Shown here one piece after another: positions 44,567 through 53,730 of a stretch of 64,000 nt of DNA. The notes below the pieces were generated by a model. The model was given only the letters and a program-made list of their open reading frames with translations, did not search any database and was not told the origin of the DNA. Position 1 is the first letter of the stretch, and the number at the start of each line of letters is the position of its first letter. This DNA comes from Nocardioides speluncae (lineage in GTDB: Bacteria; Actinomycetota; Actinomycetes; Propionibacteriales; Nocardioidaceae): NCBI RefSeq assembly GCF_003121585.1, contig NZ_QEOO01000031.1, positions 1 to 64,000 on the forward strand. Reading direction: 5' to 3'. The position numbers were made by a program, and so were the translations under genes.

Positions 44567-45013
44567 CTAGGAGCCTTCGCCGCCCGGTGGCTTCTCCCCG
44601 ATTGCGGACCGTTCCGCGAGTCCCCACATGAACACGAAGCAGCCCGGGATGTGCGGCGCGGCGCCGGCGTACCGCCGCTGGAAGTCGCTCGGCGACTCGC
44701 CCACCAGCGCCCGGAACCGCGAGCTGAATGAGCCCAGGCTGGAGAAGCCGACCGCGTGGCAGACCTCGGTGACGGTGAGGTTGGTGGCGCGGAGCAGGTC
44801 CTGGGCGCGCTCGATCCGGCGCTGCGAGACGTACTCGGCGGGGGTCACGCCGTACGTCGCCTTGAACAGCCGCAGGAAGTGGTACTTGCTCAGCCCGGCG
44901 ACCGCGGCCAGGTCGTCGAGGACCACCGGGTCGGTGTAGGAGCGGTCGGCGTGGTCGCGCGCGCGGCGCAGGTGGACGAGTACGTCGCCGGGCGCCCGCG
45001 CAGGCGTGCTCAT
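44567..45013 (-). CDS. AraC-family regulator (DNA-binding domain only)
   Basis: This 148-residue protein consists of the AraC double helix-turn-helix (VAGLSKYHFLRLFKATYGVTPAEYVSQRRIERAQDLLRAT and VCHAVGFSSLGSFSSRFRALVGESPSDFQRR) plus a short C-terminal tail with no effector domain. The ATG at 45013 overlaps the RDD gene's end by 4 bases. Such small AraC proteins typically regulate a neighbouring VOC gene, as here. Confidence 0.88.
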   Translation of the reverse strand: MSTPARAPGDVLVHLRRARDHADRSYTDPVVLDDLAAVAGLSKYHFLRLFKATYGVTPAEYVSQRRIERAQDLLRATNLTVTEVCHAVGFSSLGSFSSRFRALVGESPSDFQRRYAGAAPHIPGCFVFMWGLAERSAIGEKPPGGEGS

Positions 45014-45825
45014 CGGCGCTGGGTCAGCCGCTGCCGGAAGTCGGCCTCGCGGCGCAGCCGGGCCGCATCCCGGTCCCGCCGGGCCGCGATCACCGCGGCG
45101 AGGAACGCGTCGGGCGGGGTGCCGGGCGGCGGCTTGGGTGCGACGTACGCCGCGACCTGCTCGGCCAGCCGGTGCCCGAGCGCGGCCCGGGCCTGCGGGC
45201 TGATCTGGTGGGCGCGGCCGAGGTACTGGCGGACCGCGAGCGCGAGCCCGGTCGGCAGGGCGGCGATGTCGGCGGCGGCCGCCCACTGCTGCAGCGGCCA
45301 CGGCATCTGGGTGGGCAGCGGCAGGATCAGGTGCACCCGCTCGCGGACGACGTAGGTGCCGGCCGCGTAGTCGCCCAGCCGCTTGCCACGCTCGCTCAGC
45401 AGCGCCGAAAAGAACGCCGGGACGCCGGTGAACGCATAGATCTCGACGTACCCGATCAGGGCCCGGACCAACGCATGCTGGGCCGAGATCGGGCCGCCGT
45501 CGTCGCGGACGGTGCGCAGCCCCATCGCGTACTTGCCGAGCGTCCGGCCGCGACTGAGCGTCTCGAACGCGGTCGGGTAGACCAGGAAGACCAGGATCGT
45601 GACGCCGACGTACGCCGCCCACTGCAGGGCGGCGTCGGCCCTCGCGGTGGCGATCATCAGGAACACGTACGCCGCGATCAGCAGCGCGATCGTCGCGAGG
45701 ATGTCGATCAGCCCGGACGCGATCCGGGTGCCGAGGCCGGCCGGCGGCAGGTCGAGCGCGACCGCCTCACCGGTGACGAGGTCATCGGCGGTCAGGGTGG
45801 CGAACTCGGTCGCAGGCTCGGTCAT
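45010..45825 (-). CDS. RDD family membrane protein
   Basis: This 271-residue protein has an RDD domain (GTRIASGLIDILATIALLIAAYVFL, SRGRTLGKYAMGLRTV, GVPAFFSALLSERGKRLGDYAAGT), then a long basic helical C-terminal part. Function unknown; RDD proteins may be transporters. The ATG at 45825 lies 7 bases after TATGCT (leaderless); upstream ATGs exist at 45831 and 45837. It is divergent from the SpoIIM gene, and the two -10 boxes overlap. Genes for RDD and SpoIIM proteins commonly sit beside MoxR clusters. Confidence 0.82.
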   Translation of the reverse strand: MTEPATEFATLTADDLVTGEAVALDLPPAGLGTRIASGLIDILATIALLIAAYVFLMIATARADAALQWAAYVGVTILVFLVYPTAFETLSRGRTLGKYAMGLRTVRDDGGPISAQHALVRALIGYVEIYAFTGVPAFFSALLSERGKRLGDYAAGTYVVRERVHLILPLPTQMPWPLQQWAAAADIAALPTGLALAVRQYLGRAHQISPQARAALGHRLAEQVAAYVAPKPPPGTPPDAFLAAVIAARRDRDAARLRREADFRQRLTQRR

Positions 45826-45832
45826 CGACATC

Positions 45833-45842
45833 AGCATATGGT
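45833..45842. promoter_or_regulatory. Face-to-face -10 boxes of RDD and SpoIIM genes
   Basis: The sequence agcatatggt reads TATGCT on the minus strand (45833-45838) and TATGGT on the plus strand (45837-45842). Each is followed by 7 bases and a start codon: ATG at 45825 on minus and GTG at 45850 on plus. Translation starts are only 25 bp apart, so both mRNAs must be leaderless if these are the promoters. The symmetric centre is a CATATG palindrome. Confidence 0.65.
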
Positions 45843-45849
45843 TGGCCGC

Positions 45850-46845
45850 GTGGATCTCGACGCGTACGTGCAGGCGCACCTGCATGAGTGGCGCCGGCTG
45901 GAGGCTTTGACCAAGCAGCGCCGGCTGTCCGGGGCCGAGAGCGACGAGCTGGTCGACCGCTACCAGCAGGTCGCCACCCACCTGTCGGTCGTGCGTACGT
46001 CGGCACCCGACGCGAGTCTGGTCGCCTACCTCTCCTCGATCCTGGCCCGGGCGCGGATGCGCGCGGTCGGGACCCGGGTGGCGTCGTGGCGCGGCGTGCT
46101 CCACTTCTTCACCGACCGGTTCCCGGCCGCGCTCTACCGGCTGCGCTGGTGGTGGATCGGGACGCTGGTGGCCAACGTGATCGTCACCGCGGTGCTGATG
46201 TGGTGGCTGCTGGAGCACCCGCGGGTGGAGCAGAGCCTGCTGTCACCGGAGCAGGTCGACCAGCTGGTCAACGAGGACTTTGAGAACTACTACAGCGAGC
46301 ACGCCGCCACTAGCTTCGCCACCCAGGTGTGGGTCAACAACGCCTGGGTCGCCGCGCTGTGCATCGCGCTGGGCGTTCTCGGCCTGCCGGTGATCTGGCT
46401 GCTGTTCAACAACATCGCCAACCTCGCGATCATCGGCTCGATCATGCACAGACACGGTCACGGCGAGCACTTCTGGGGGCTGATCCTGCCCCACGGCCTG
46501 CTAGAGCTGACAGCGGTCTTCGTGGCCGGCGGGGTCGGGCTGCGGCTGTTCTGGTCGTGGATTGACCCGGGCTCGCTGACCCGGTCCCGCTCGTTCGCCC
46601 GCGAGGGGCGAACGGCGATCACGGTCGCCCTTGGCCTGGTGGTGGTGCTGTTCATCAGCGGCGTCATCGAGGCCTTCGTGACCCCGTCGGGCCTGCCCAC
46701 CTGGGCCCGGGTCGGCATCGGCATCACCGCCGAGCTGGTCTTCTTCGCCTACGTCTTCACGCTGGGCCGCGCGGCGTACCGCCGCGGCGAGACCGGCGAC
46801 ATCGCCGAGGCGCTGCTGGAGGACAAGGTCGCCACCGCCGAATAG
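45850..46845 (+). CDS. Stage II sporulation protein M-like protein
   Basis: This 331-residue membrane protein of the SpoIIM/DUF95 family starts VDLDAYVQAHLHEWRRLEALTKQ, has a charged N-terminal region, then about five to six hydrophobic helices with the family-typical NNIANLAIIGSIMHRHGHGEHFWGLILPHGLLELTAVFVAGGVGLRL. In non-sporulating actinobacteria it accompanies the MoxR-DUF58 cluster, as here (next genes). ATG at 45838 is an alternative start. Confidence 0.85.
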   Translation: MDLDAYVQAHLHEWRRLEALTKQRRLSGAESDELVDRYQQVATHLSVVRTSAPDASLVAYLSSILARARMRAVGTRVASWRGVLHFFTDRFPAALYRLRWWWIGTLVANVIVTAVLMWWLLEHPRVEQSLLSPEQVDQLVNEDFENYYSEHAATSFATQVWVNNAWVAALCIALGVLGLPVIWLLFNNIANLAIIGSIMHRHGHGEHFWGLILPHGLLELTAVFVAGGVGLRLFWSWIDPGSLTRSRSFAREGRTAITVALGLVVVLFISGVIEAFVTPSGLPTWARVGIGITAELVFFAYVFTLGRAAYRRGETGDIAEALLEDKVATAE

Positions 46846-46882
46846 GCCGCCCTGCCGGCTGTCGTGGGGCCGGCCCGGGGCC

Positions 46883-46980
46883 GACGTCATACGAGCCGCG
46901 CGCTATGACAGACGGGTCGTATGACGTCCCGCGGGACGTCATCCACTCCGCGCGCTATAGGTCGCTGAGCGTATGACGTC
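46883..46980. repeat. Tandem 52-bp repeat with ATGACGTC arms
   Basis: The units start at 46883 and 46935. Each has arms gacgtcat and atgacgtc around a shared middle (ccgcgcgctat at 46896-46906 and 46948-46958). In unit 1 the arms extend to 12 bp (46883-46894 and 46917-46928). Where the two units meet, 46921-46942 is a perfect 22-bp palindrome. It lies between the convergent SpoIIM and DUF58 genes. Confidence 0.7.
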
Positions 46981-46999
46981 CCACCCGAGCCGCAGGGGG

Positions 47000-48292
47000 T
47001 CAGAGCAGGCCGCGTGCCTTCAGGCCGAGGTAGTGGTCGGCGAGGGCCGGAGGAAGCTTCTCGGCGTCCGCGTCGACGATGTCGACGCCGAGCTTGCTCA
47101 GCAGCTCGCCGGTACGCCGGCGCCGCCGCAGGACCTGCTCGGCCGCTGCCGCGTCGTACACCTCGTCGATGGAGTCGCGGCTCTCGGTGAGGGCGGCCAG
47201 GGCGGGGTCGTTGACCGAGGCCAGCACCACTCGGTGGTGCCTGGTCAGCGCGGGCAGCACCGGCAGCAGGCCCTCCTCGACCGCCGACGGGTCCAGCGCC
47301 GTGAGGAGTACGACGAGTGCCCGCTGCCGGCCGAGCTCGGCGACCGCACCCGCGATCCCGGACCAGTCGGCCTCGACCAGCACCGGCTGCAGGTCGGCCA
47401 TCGTGTCCTGAAGCCTGGCGGCCACATCGCGCGAGCCGGCCGAGCGGAGCCGGGAGCGGATCCGGCGGTCGCCGGCCACAAAGTCGATCCGGTCGCCCGC
47501 GCGGGCGGCCAGTGCGGCGAGCAGCAGCGCGGCGTCCATGGCCGAGTCCAGCCTGGGTACGTCGTCGACGCGCGCGGCCGAGGTGCGGGAGGTGTCCAGG
47601 ACCAGCACCACCCGGCGGTCCCGCTCCGGCTGCCAGGTGCGGACCACCACGTTGCGGTTGCGGGCCGAGGCCCGCCAGTCGATGGAGCGGACGTCGTCGC
47701 CACGGACGTACTCGCGCAGCGAGTCGAACTCGGTCCCGGCGCCGCGCACCCGGACCGCCGCCCGGCCGTCCAGCTCACGCAGCCGGGCCAGCCGCGACGG
47801 CAGGTGCTTGCGGGACTCGAACGGCGGCAGCGAGCGGACGGTGCCGGGCACCACCCTGGTCTGCTGGCGCGCCGCCAGCCCGAGCAGTCCGTAGGACCGG
47901 ACGGTGACGCCGGCCGCGCGCAGGTCGCCGCGCCGTACCGGAGTGAGCGGGGTGGTCAGCAGCACCCGGTCGCCCGGCGTCAGCCGGACCCGGTGCCGGT
48001 TGTCGACGGCGCCGGCGGTCGGCTGCCAGGCGTCGCGGACGATGCCGCGCAGCCCGCGGCTGCCCTCGTTGACTACCGTCAGCGTGGTCGAGGTCGGGTA
48101 GCCGAGCCTGACGGTGCCGACCGGCGGCCGGTGGAACGACAGGCTCGCGGGCTTGGATGCCAGCAGCCAGTCCAGGAGTACGACGAACGCCACCACGCCG
48201 AGCCACATCCAGACCGTGCCGCCGGACGGCCGGAGCACGACCGGCACCAGGCCCAGCAGCAGGAGGAGCGGCACCCGCCCGGTGATCACCAT
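47000..48292 (-). CDS. DUF58 domain protein
   Basis: This 430-residue protein has two N-terminal membrane helices, an immunoglobulin-like middle, and a C-terminal DUF58 region with EFDSLREYVRGDDVRSIDWRASAR, followed by a von Willebrand factor A-like fold with a MIDAS-like DTSRTS. DUF58 proteins act with MoxR AAA+ ATPases, perhaps in maturation of complexes. It is encoded 11 bases after MoxR, last in its operon. The 3' end faces the tandem palindromic repeat. Confidence 0.87.
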   Translation of the reverse strand: MVITGRVPLLLLLGLVPVVLRPSGGTVWMWLGVVAFVVLLDWLLASKPASLSFHRPPVGTVRLGYPTSTTLTVVNEGSRGLRGIVRDAWQPTAGAVDNRHRVRLTPGDRVLLTTPLTPVRRGDLRAAGVTVRSYGLLGLAARQQTRVVPGTVRSLPPFESRKHLPSRLARLRELDGRAAVRVRGAGTEFDSLREYVRGDDVRSIDWRASARNRNVVVRTWQPERDRRVVLVLDTSRTSAARVDDVPRLDSAMDAALLLAALAARAGDRIDFVAGDRRIRSRLRSAGSRDVAARLQDTMADLQPVLVEADWSGIAGAVAELGRQRALVVLLTALDPSAVEEGLLPVLPALTRHHRVVLASVNDPALAALTESRDSIDEVYDAAAAEQVLRRRRRTGELLSKLGVDIVDADAEKLPPALADHYLGLKARGLL

Positions 48293-48302
48293 CAGGGCTG
48301 CC

Positions 48303-49333
<1,031 letters not shown>

Positions 49334-49337
<4 letters not shown>

Positions 49338-50452
49338 GAGCGGCGTACCTCTCTGTCGAGTGCGGCCAGGTCGTTGGCCAGTCGGACGAGTTCGTGGTCG
49401 GAGGTGGGGATCCCACCGGCCGGGGTGAGCAGGGCGGCGACCTGCTCCTCGGGGCGCCCGGTGTGCCGGGCCACGTCGCGGACCAGCTGCTGCTCGTGGC
49501 CGGCGCGGGGCAGGTGCAGCCGGTCGGCGAGCCGGGCGCCGGCGGCGTCGCGCAGGGCCTCCGCGGCGTGTGCGCGGTCGTTGACCTTGCGGTAGAGCCG
49601 GCCGCGGCTGCGGGTGGTCTCGATGGCCTTGACCACCACCGGCAGCGGCTCGGTCACCAGCGCGCCGAGGCGCCGCGCCCGCCACCAGATCAGGCCGATC
49701 GTTGCCAGCGCCACGATCACCAGCGCCGGCACGATCCAGTCCGGCAGCAGCGAGCGCAGCGACACCGAGTCCTCGGCCAGCAGGTCCTCGTAGTTCGGGA
49801 CGTACCAGACCAGCCGCTCGCGCTCGCCGAGCAACCGGAGCGCGGCGGCCGCGTTGTCGCCGTCGGTGATCCGGTCATTGGTGAGCAGGTCGGTGCTGCC
49901 GACCAGGGTCACGCCGTTCTCGCCGGTGACCAGCAGCGAGCCGTCGCCGGTGCCGAAGCAGCCGTCGTCGCCGGTGTAGGCGACACCGAGGTCGACCTCG
50001 AGCGTCAGGTCGGTGAACCGTGGGTCGTCGCAGCGGGCCTCGACCCGCTCCGGGATGCTCGCGCTGTTCACGGTCGAGTCCAGGCCCAGCTCGTCGATCA
50101 GCAGCGGCGACGGAGTCAACACCACGACCGGCTCGCCATCGGCGTGCTCGAGCAGCCGTTCGGTGGTGCTCTCGCCGAGCGCGGACGGGTCGCTGACCAG
50201 GACCATGGTCCCGTCGTCGACGACGGTGTCCTCCAGCCCGTCGGCGGAGCGGGTGACGGTCACCTCGACGCCCTGGTCGTCGAGCACTCGCGCGATCGCC
50301 TGGGCGCCGTCCGGTCCGGGGTTGTCCGGGTCGAGCGGTGCGTCGGAGCGGGCCGGGCCGCCGCCGAGGACCACGGTCAGCGCCACCGCCAGCAGGAGTA
50401 CGCCGCCGACGAGCAGCAGCGCCCGGTTGCGGCGTACCCAGCTCGTGCTCAT
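49334..50452 (-). CDS. DUF4350 membrane protein
   Basis: This 372-residue protein has an N-terminal helix (RALLLVGGVLLLAVALTVVLG), a large extracytoplasmic DUF4350 domain (LDPDNPGPDGAQAIARVLDDQGVEV...), then a second helix (WIVPALVIVALATIGLIW) and a cytoplasmic tail. The family lies in MoxR clusters. Function unknown. It overlaps MoxR (downstream) and DUF4129 (upstream) genes by 4 bases each, showing tight coupling in this operon. Confidence 0.85.
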
Positions 50453-51054
50453 CGGCCCAGCTCGTCGTCGAGGGACAGCACCGAGACCGCCTGGTCACGG
50501 GTGGCCGGGCGGTCGCCGTACAGGACGGCGTCGAACAGCTGCGCGCTCGCGTCGACCCGCGGCCGGTGCGGCGGGAACAGCTCCGCCAGGCTGCCGGCGA
50601 CCTCGTCGGCGGTCGCGCCCGGGTTGTCGGACAGCCGGCCACGCTCGACCTGCCGGACCGCCAGCGCCCGGAAGCCGTCGACGACCGCGAGCTCGTGCCG
50701 GCCCTCGCCCAGGGCCAGCTCGGCCCGGCGGCGCAGCTCCTTGGCACTGACCCGCTCGTCGGTGAACACCGGGCCCTCCGCCTTCTCCGCACGGGCACCG
50801 CCGCGGGCGCGGGAGACCAGCCAGCCGAGCGCCAGGACCAGCAGCACGAAGGTCACGATCGCCGCGAACGTCGACAGCGGTGACGCGTCCGAGGCGGCGT
50901 TCACCGAGTCGTCGAGCAGCTCCTGGAGCTTGCGCAGGATCCGGTCGATGATGTTGGAGTCGTTGTACTCCGGCTTCAGCAGCTCGCGGCGCAGCAGTGA
51001 GCGACCCTCGTCGGGCGAGGGGTGCAGCGGCGGGTCCTTGAGCCTTTCGATCAC
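50449..51054 (-). CDS. DUF4129 domain protein
   Basis: This 201-residue protein has one transmembrane helix (about 68-90) and a C-terminal cytosolic DUF4129 domain (VSAKELRRRAELALGEGRHELAVVDGFRALAVRQVERG). The GTG at 51054 overlaps the upstream gene's stop (GTGA). DUF4129 lies in transglutaminase or MoxR clusters and is of unknown role; it probably works in the membrane with the DUF4350 protein. Confidence 0.83.
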   Translation of the reverse strand: MIERLKDPPLHPSPDEGRSLLRRELLKPEYNDSNIIDRILRKLQELLDDSVNAASDASPLSTFAAIVTFVLLVLALGWLVSRARGGARAEKAEGPVFTDERVSAKELRRRAELALGEGRHELAVVDGFRALAVRQVERGRLSDNPGATADEVAGSLAELFPPHRPRVDASAQLFDAVLYGDRPATRDQAVSVLSLDDELGR

Positions 51055-52214
51055 TGTGCGGTGATCCCCGCCTCCGACATCAGCTGCACGTCGTAGGCCT
51101 CCTTGCGCATCCGCAGGTCGATGTACTGCAGCGAGGTGACCCCCGCCGAGAACGGCGCCACGAAGGCCGTGGCGAGGACCTGGGCCACCACCATCAGGCC
51201 GAGGAACAGGAATGTCCCGAGCATGCCGCTCACGGCGTAGCCGGCGATGAAGGCGACGATCAGCACGGGTACGACGATGATGCTCGCGGCGAACTGGGTG
51301 ACCAGGTAGGTCAGTACGCCGATACCGAGCGTGCGCCAGAAGGCGCGGCCCGTGAGCTCCCAGGCGCGGCCGATCGCCCGGAAGATGCCGACCGGCTCCA
51401 GCATCAGCGGCGGGACGGCCAGGTAGACCACCCGGGTCCAGACGAAGACCAGCGCGCACAGGAACAGCGGGATCGTCACCACCGCCCACGCCACGATCGG
51501 CCACGGACTGTCACTGACCACGACGACCGGGATCCAGAGCGCGACGTACACCGTGATCATCAGCAGCACCATCGTGCTCAGGAACAGCGACAGGCCGAGC
51601 AGCCTCCAGCGCTTGCCGTGGGTGCCCTGCCACGCCTCGCCGAGCGAGATCCGGCGGCCCAGGGTGGCCGCGGCGACCACCAGCGACACGATGCCGGTGA
51701 CGAAGATCAGCCCGAGCGCCTGCACCAGTGCGCCGCCGTACTGGGTGCCGTTGAGCAGACCGGTGAAGGCGGCGCTGTCCTCGGTCTCGGTCATCGACAC
51801 ACTGACGTCGGCCAGCCGCACGATCAGGCCGCCGAGCAGCAGCGGGATCACCATCGAGACCGAGCTGACCAGCACCGCCGCCCCGACCGTGGCGCCGGGG
51901 CTCCTGCGGATCGTCTTGAACGCGCCGTCGTAGATGTCACCGAGCGACAGCGGGCGCAGCGGGATCACGCCGGGCTTGTGGGCCGCCACCAGCGGCCCGA
52001 ACCCATTGCCTCCCGGGAACTGCTGCTGCGGGTACGGCGCCGGGTACGGCGCGCTGCCGGGCGGCGGCGGCCCGGCGGGAGCGCCGGGCGGCGGGTATGC
52101 CGGGCCACCCGGCGGCACCTGCCCCGGAGCCGCGAAGTCGGGCACCGGGAACGTGGTCGTCTTCTCAGGCGGAGGCGTGTAGCCGGGCGGTGGGTACAGA
52201 TCGTCGCCGGACAT
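51051..52214 (-). CDS. Pro-rich multipass membrane protein of the MoxR operon
   Basis: This 387-residue protein has a Pro/Gly/Tyr-rich N-terminal arm of about 75 residues, then an alpha-helical membrane domain with about six transmembrane segments similar to glycerophosphodiesterase membrane-domain or DUF7544 proteins. The conserved LRPLSLGDIYDGAFKTIRRSPGATVG marks the start of the membrane domain. It is first in the operon that continues to DUF58 (five genes). Its promoter lies in the gap to rpsJ. Confidence 0.78.
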   Translation of the reverse strand: MSGDDLYPPPGYTPPPEKTTTFPVPDFAAPGQVPPGGPAYPPPGAPAGPPPPGSAPYPAPYPQQQFPGGNGFGPLVAAHKPGVIPLRPLSLGDIYDGAFKTIRRSPGATVGAAVLVSSVSMVIPLLLGGLIVRLADVSVSMTETEDSAAFTGLLNGTQYGGALVQALGLIFVTGIVSLVVAAATLGRRISLGEAWQGTHGKRWRLLGLSLFLSTMVLLMITVYVALWIPVVVVSDSPWPIVAWAVVTIPLFLCALVFVWTRVVYLAVPPLMLEPVGIFRAIGRAWELTGRAFWRTLGIGVLTYLVTQFAASIIVVPVLIVAFIAGYAVSGMLGTFLFLGLMVVAQVLATAFVAPFSAGVTSLQYIDLRMRKEAYDVQLMSEAGITAQ

Positions 52215-52599
52215 GGGCCCTGTCTTCCCCCGATCGGAGCTTGGTAGTCCGGGACATCCTGTCAGGTCATCCCACGTCCAGCGCCAGGCCCGGATAGTCC
52301 AGAACGTTTGACATCAGTTCTGCGCTCAAAGTGATGTCGAACGTTCTGGACTATCCGGCCCGCGGGACCGATACCAGATCCGATTTGGTACGGCGCCGGA
52401 TGCATGCCAAGATAGTCCGGTTGCTTCGGCGGGTTGCCGGGGTGCGCCTCAACTTGACCACTGAATCGCGTCTCCCTGATGGATCAGTGGTCTGGCATGC
52501 GGCCGCACCGATCCTGGAGACCCGATCAGCTCGACGAACCCGTCGAGCGTCACCTACAAGCTAGCGAGATCCCGGTCTCGTGTTGCGTCTCAACAGCGC
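52215..52599. other. Divergent gap upstream of rpsJ
   Basis: This is the left part of the 522-base gap between the MoxR operon and rpsJ. It has a 27-bp inverted repeat (listed apart), a further gatagtccgg copy at 52411-52420, and ctcgacgaacccgtcgag, a hairpin near 52529. The open frame 52331-52564 (77 codons) starts inside the inverted repeat and has no recognisable domain. Promoters for both sides should be here; I cannot place them with confidence. Confidence 0.45.
52290..52358. repeat. 27-bp inverted repeat with mirrored start codons
   Basis: Arms 52290-52316 and 52332-52358 differ at one base; the loop is 15 bases (52317-52331). Each arm, read outward, contains ATG TCR AAC GTT CTG GAC TAT CCG, so the divergent frames start with the same MSNVLDYP: a 15-codon frame on minus from 52314, and a 77-codon frame on plus. 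The only difference is a silent Ser codon change. This could be a duplicated operator or a duplicated leader. Confidence 0.7.
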
Positions 52600-52736
52600 G
52601 ACACGCCCGACCGCGGGGGTCGGTGCGGGCTGGGGTGGCGAGGCACGGGCGGGGCGGCTTCACCGAAGTCGCATCGACATCAGGCACGCGGTGCTGGCAC
52701 GAGCCGGTACTTATCGGAGAAGGACGAGAGAGACCT
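52600..52736 (+). promoter_or_regulatory. rpsJ leader with the block shared with rpsL
   Basis: The 20-base block gacacgcccgaccgcggggg at 52600-52619 is identical to the rpsL leader block at 31316-31335. It is followed by gcgaggcacgggcggg (52638-52653), also in the intergenic repeat at 19727. The ribosome binding site GGAGAAGGACGAGAG precedes the ATG at 52737. The likely transcript start is near the shared block (inferred). Confidence 0.55.
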
Positions 52737-53045
52737 ATGGCGGGACAGAAGATCCGCATCAGGCTCAAGGCCTACGACCACGAGGTGATCGACACCTCGG
52801 CGCGCAAGATCGTGGACACCGTCACCCGCACGGGTGCCAAGGTCGCCGGCCCGGTGCCGCTGCCGACCGAGAAGAACGTGTACTGCGTCATCCGCTCGCC
52901 CCACAAGTACAAGGACTCCCGCGAGCACTTCGAGATGCGCACGCACAAGCGTCTGATCGACATCATCGATCCCACGCCGAAGACGGTCGACTCGCTGATG
53001 CGCCTCGACCTGCCCGCCGGTGTCGACATCGAGATCAAGCTCTAG
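52737..53045 (+). CDS. rpsJ: 30S ribosomal protein uS10
   Basis: uS10 is a small-subunit head protein and, with NusB, part of rRNA antitermination complexes. Its 102 residues run from [19 protein letters not shown] to DIEIKL, normal for actinobacteria. It opens the S10 operon. The leader ahead of it shares a 20-base block with that of rpsL. Confidence 0.98.
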   Translation: MAGQKIRIRLKAYDHEVIDTSARKIVDTVTRTGAKVAGPVPLPTEKNVYCVIRSPHKYKDSREHFEMRTHKRLIDIIDPTPKTVDSLMRLDLPAGVDIEIKL

Positions 53046-53064
53046 TCGACGGGAGACGCAGACC

Positions 53065-53730
53065 ATGACCAGTACTTTTGAACGCAATGTGAAGGGCCTG
53101 CTGGGCAAGAAGCTCGGCATGACCCAGGCCTGGGACGCCGACAACCGGATCGTCCCGCTGACCGTCGTCGAGGCCAGCACCAACGTCGTCACCCAGGTGC
53201 GGCAGCCCGAGACCGACGGCTACAACGCCATCCAGGTCGGGTACGGCGAGATCGAGGCCCGCAAGGTGAACAAGCCCGAGTCGGGCCACTTCGCCAAGGC
53301 CGGCGTGACCCCGCGCCGCCACGTCGTCGAGATCCGCACCGCTGACGCCGCGTCGTACTCCGTCGGCCAGGAGCTCAGCCCCGAGCTGTTCGCCGCCGGC
53401 GAGGTCATCGACGTGACCGGCACCAGCAAGGGCAAGGGCTTCGCCGGAACCATGAAGCGGCACGGCTTCCACGGTGTCGGTGCCTCGCACGGTGCCCACA
53501 AGAACCACCGCAAGCCGGGCTCGATCGGCGCCTGCGCCACGCCCGGCCGCGTCTTCAAGGGCATGCGCATGTCCGGCCGGATGGGTAGCGACACCGTCAC
53601 CACCCAGAACGTCACGGTGCACGCCGTCGACGTCGAGAAGGGCCTGATCCTGCTCAAGGGCGCCGTTCCCGGCCCCAAGGGCAGCCTCGTGGTCCTGCGC
53701 TCGGCAGCCAAGAAGGAGGCCTCCGCATGA
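53065..53730 (+). CDS. rplC: 50S ribosomal protein uL3
   Basis: uL3 is an early assembly protein at the base of the 50S near the peptidyl-transferase centre. Its 221 residues start [20 protein letters not shown] and include the glutamine-methylation region [15 protein letters not shown]-like. An in-frame upstream ATG at 53020 lies inside rpsJ and is rejected. A 19-base gap separates it from rpsJ. Confidence 0.98.
   Translation: MTSTFERNVKGLLGKKLGMTQAWDADNRIVPLTVVEASTNVVTQVRQPETDGYNAIQVGYGEIEARKVNKPESGHFAKAGVTPRRHVVEIRTADAASYSVGQELSPELFAAGEVIDVTGTSKGKGFAGTMKRHGFHGVGASHGAHKNHRKPGSIGACATPGRVFKGMRMSGRMGSDTVTTQNVTVHAVDVEKGLILLKGAVPGPKGSLVVLRSAAKKEASA

Noticed and set aside
52331-52564. 77-codon open frame starting MMSNVLDYPARG in the rpsJ upstream region
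   Set aside because: It begins inside a 27-bp inverted repeat and has no ribosome binding site, no domain and a composition unlike neighbouring genes. The mirrored copy on the other strand stops after 15 codons. It is kept only as part of the inverted-repeat finding.
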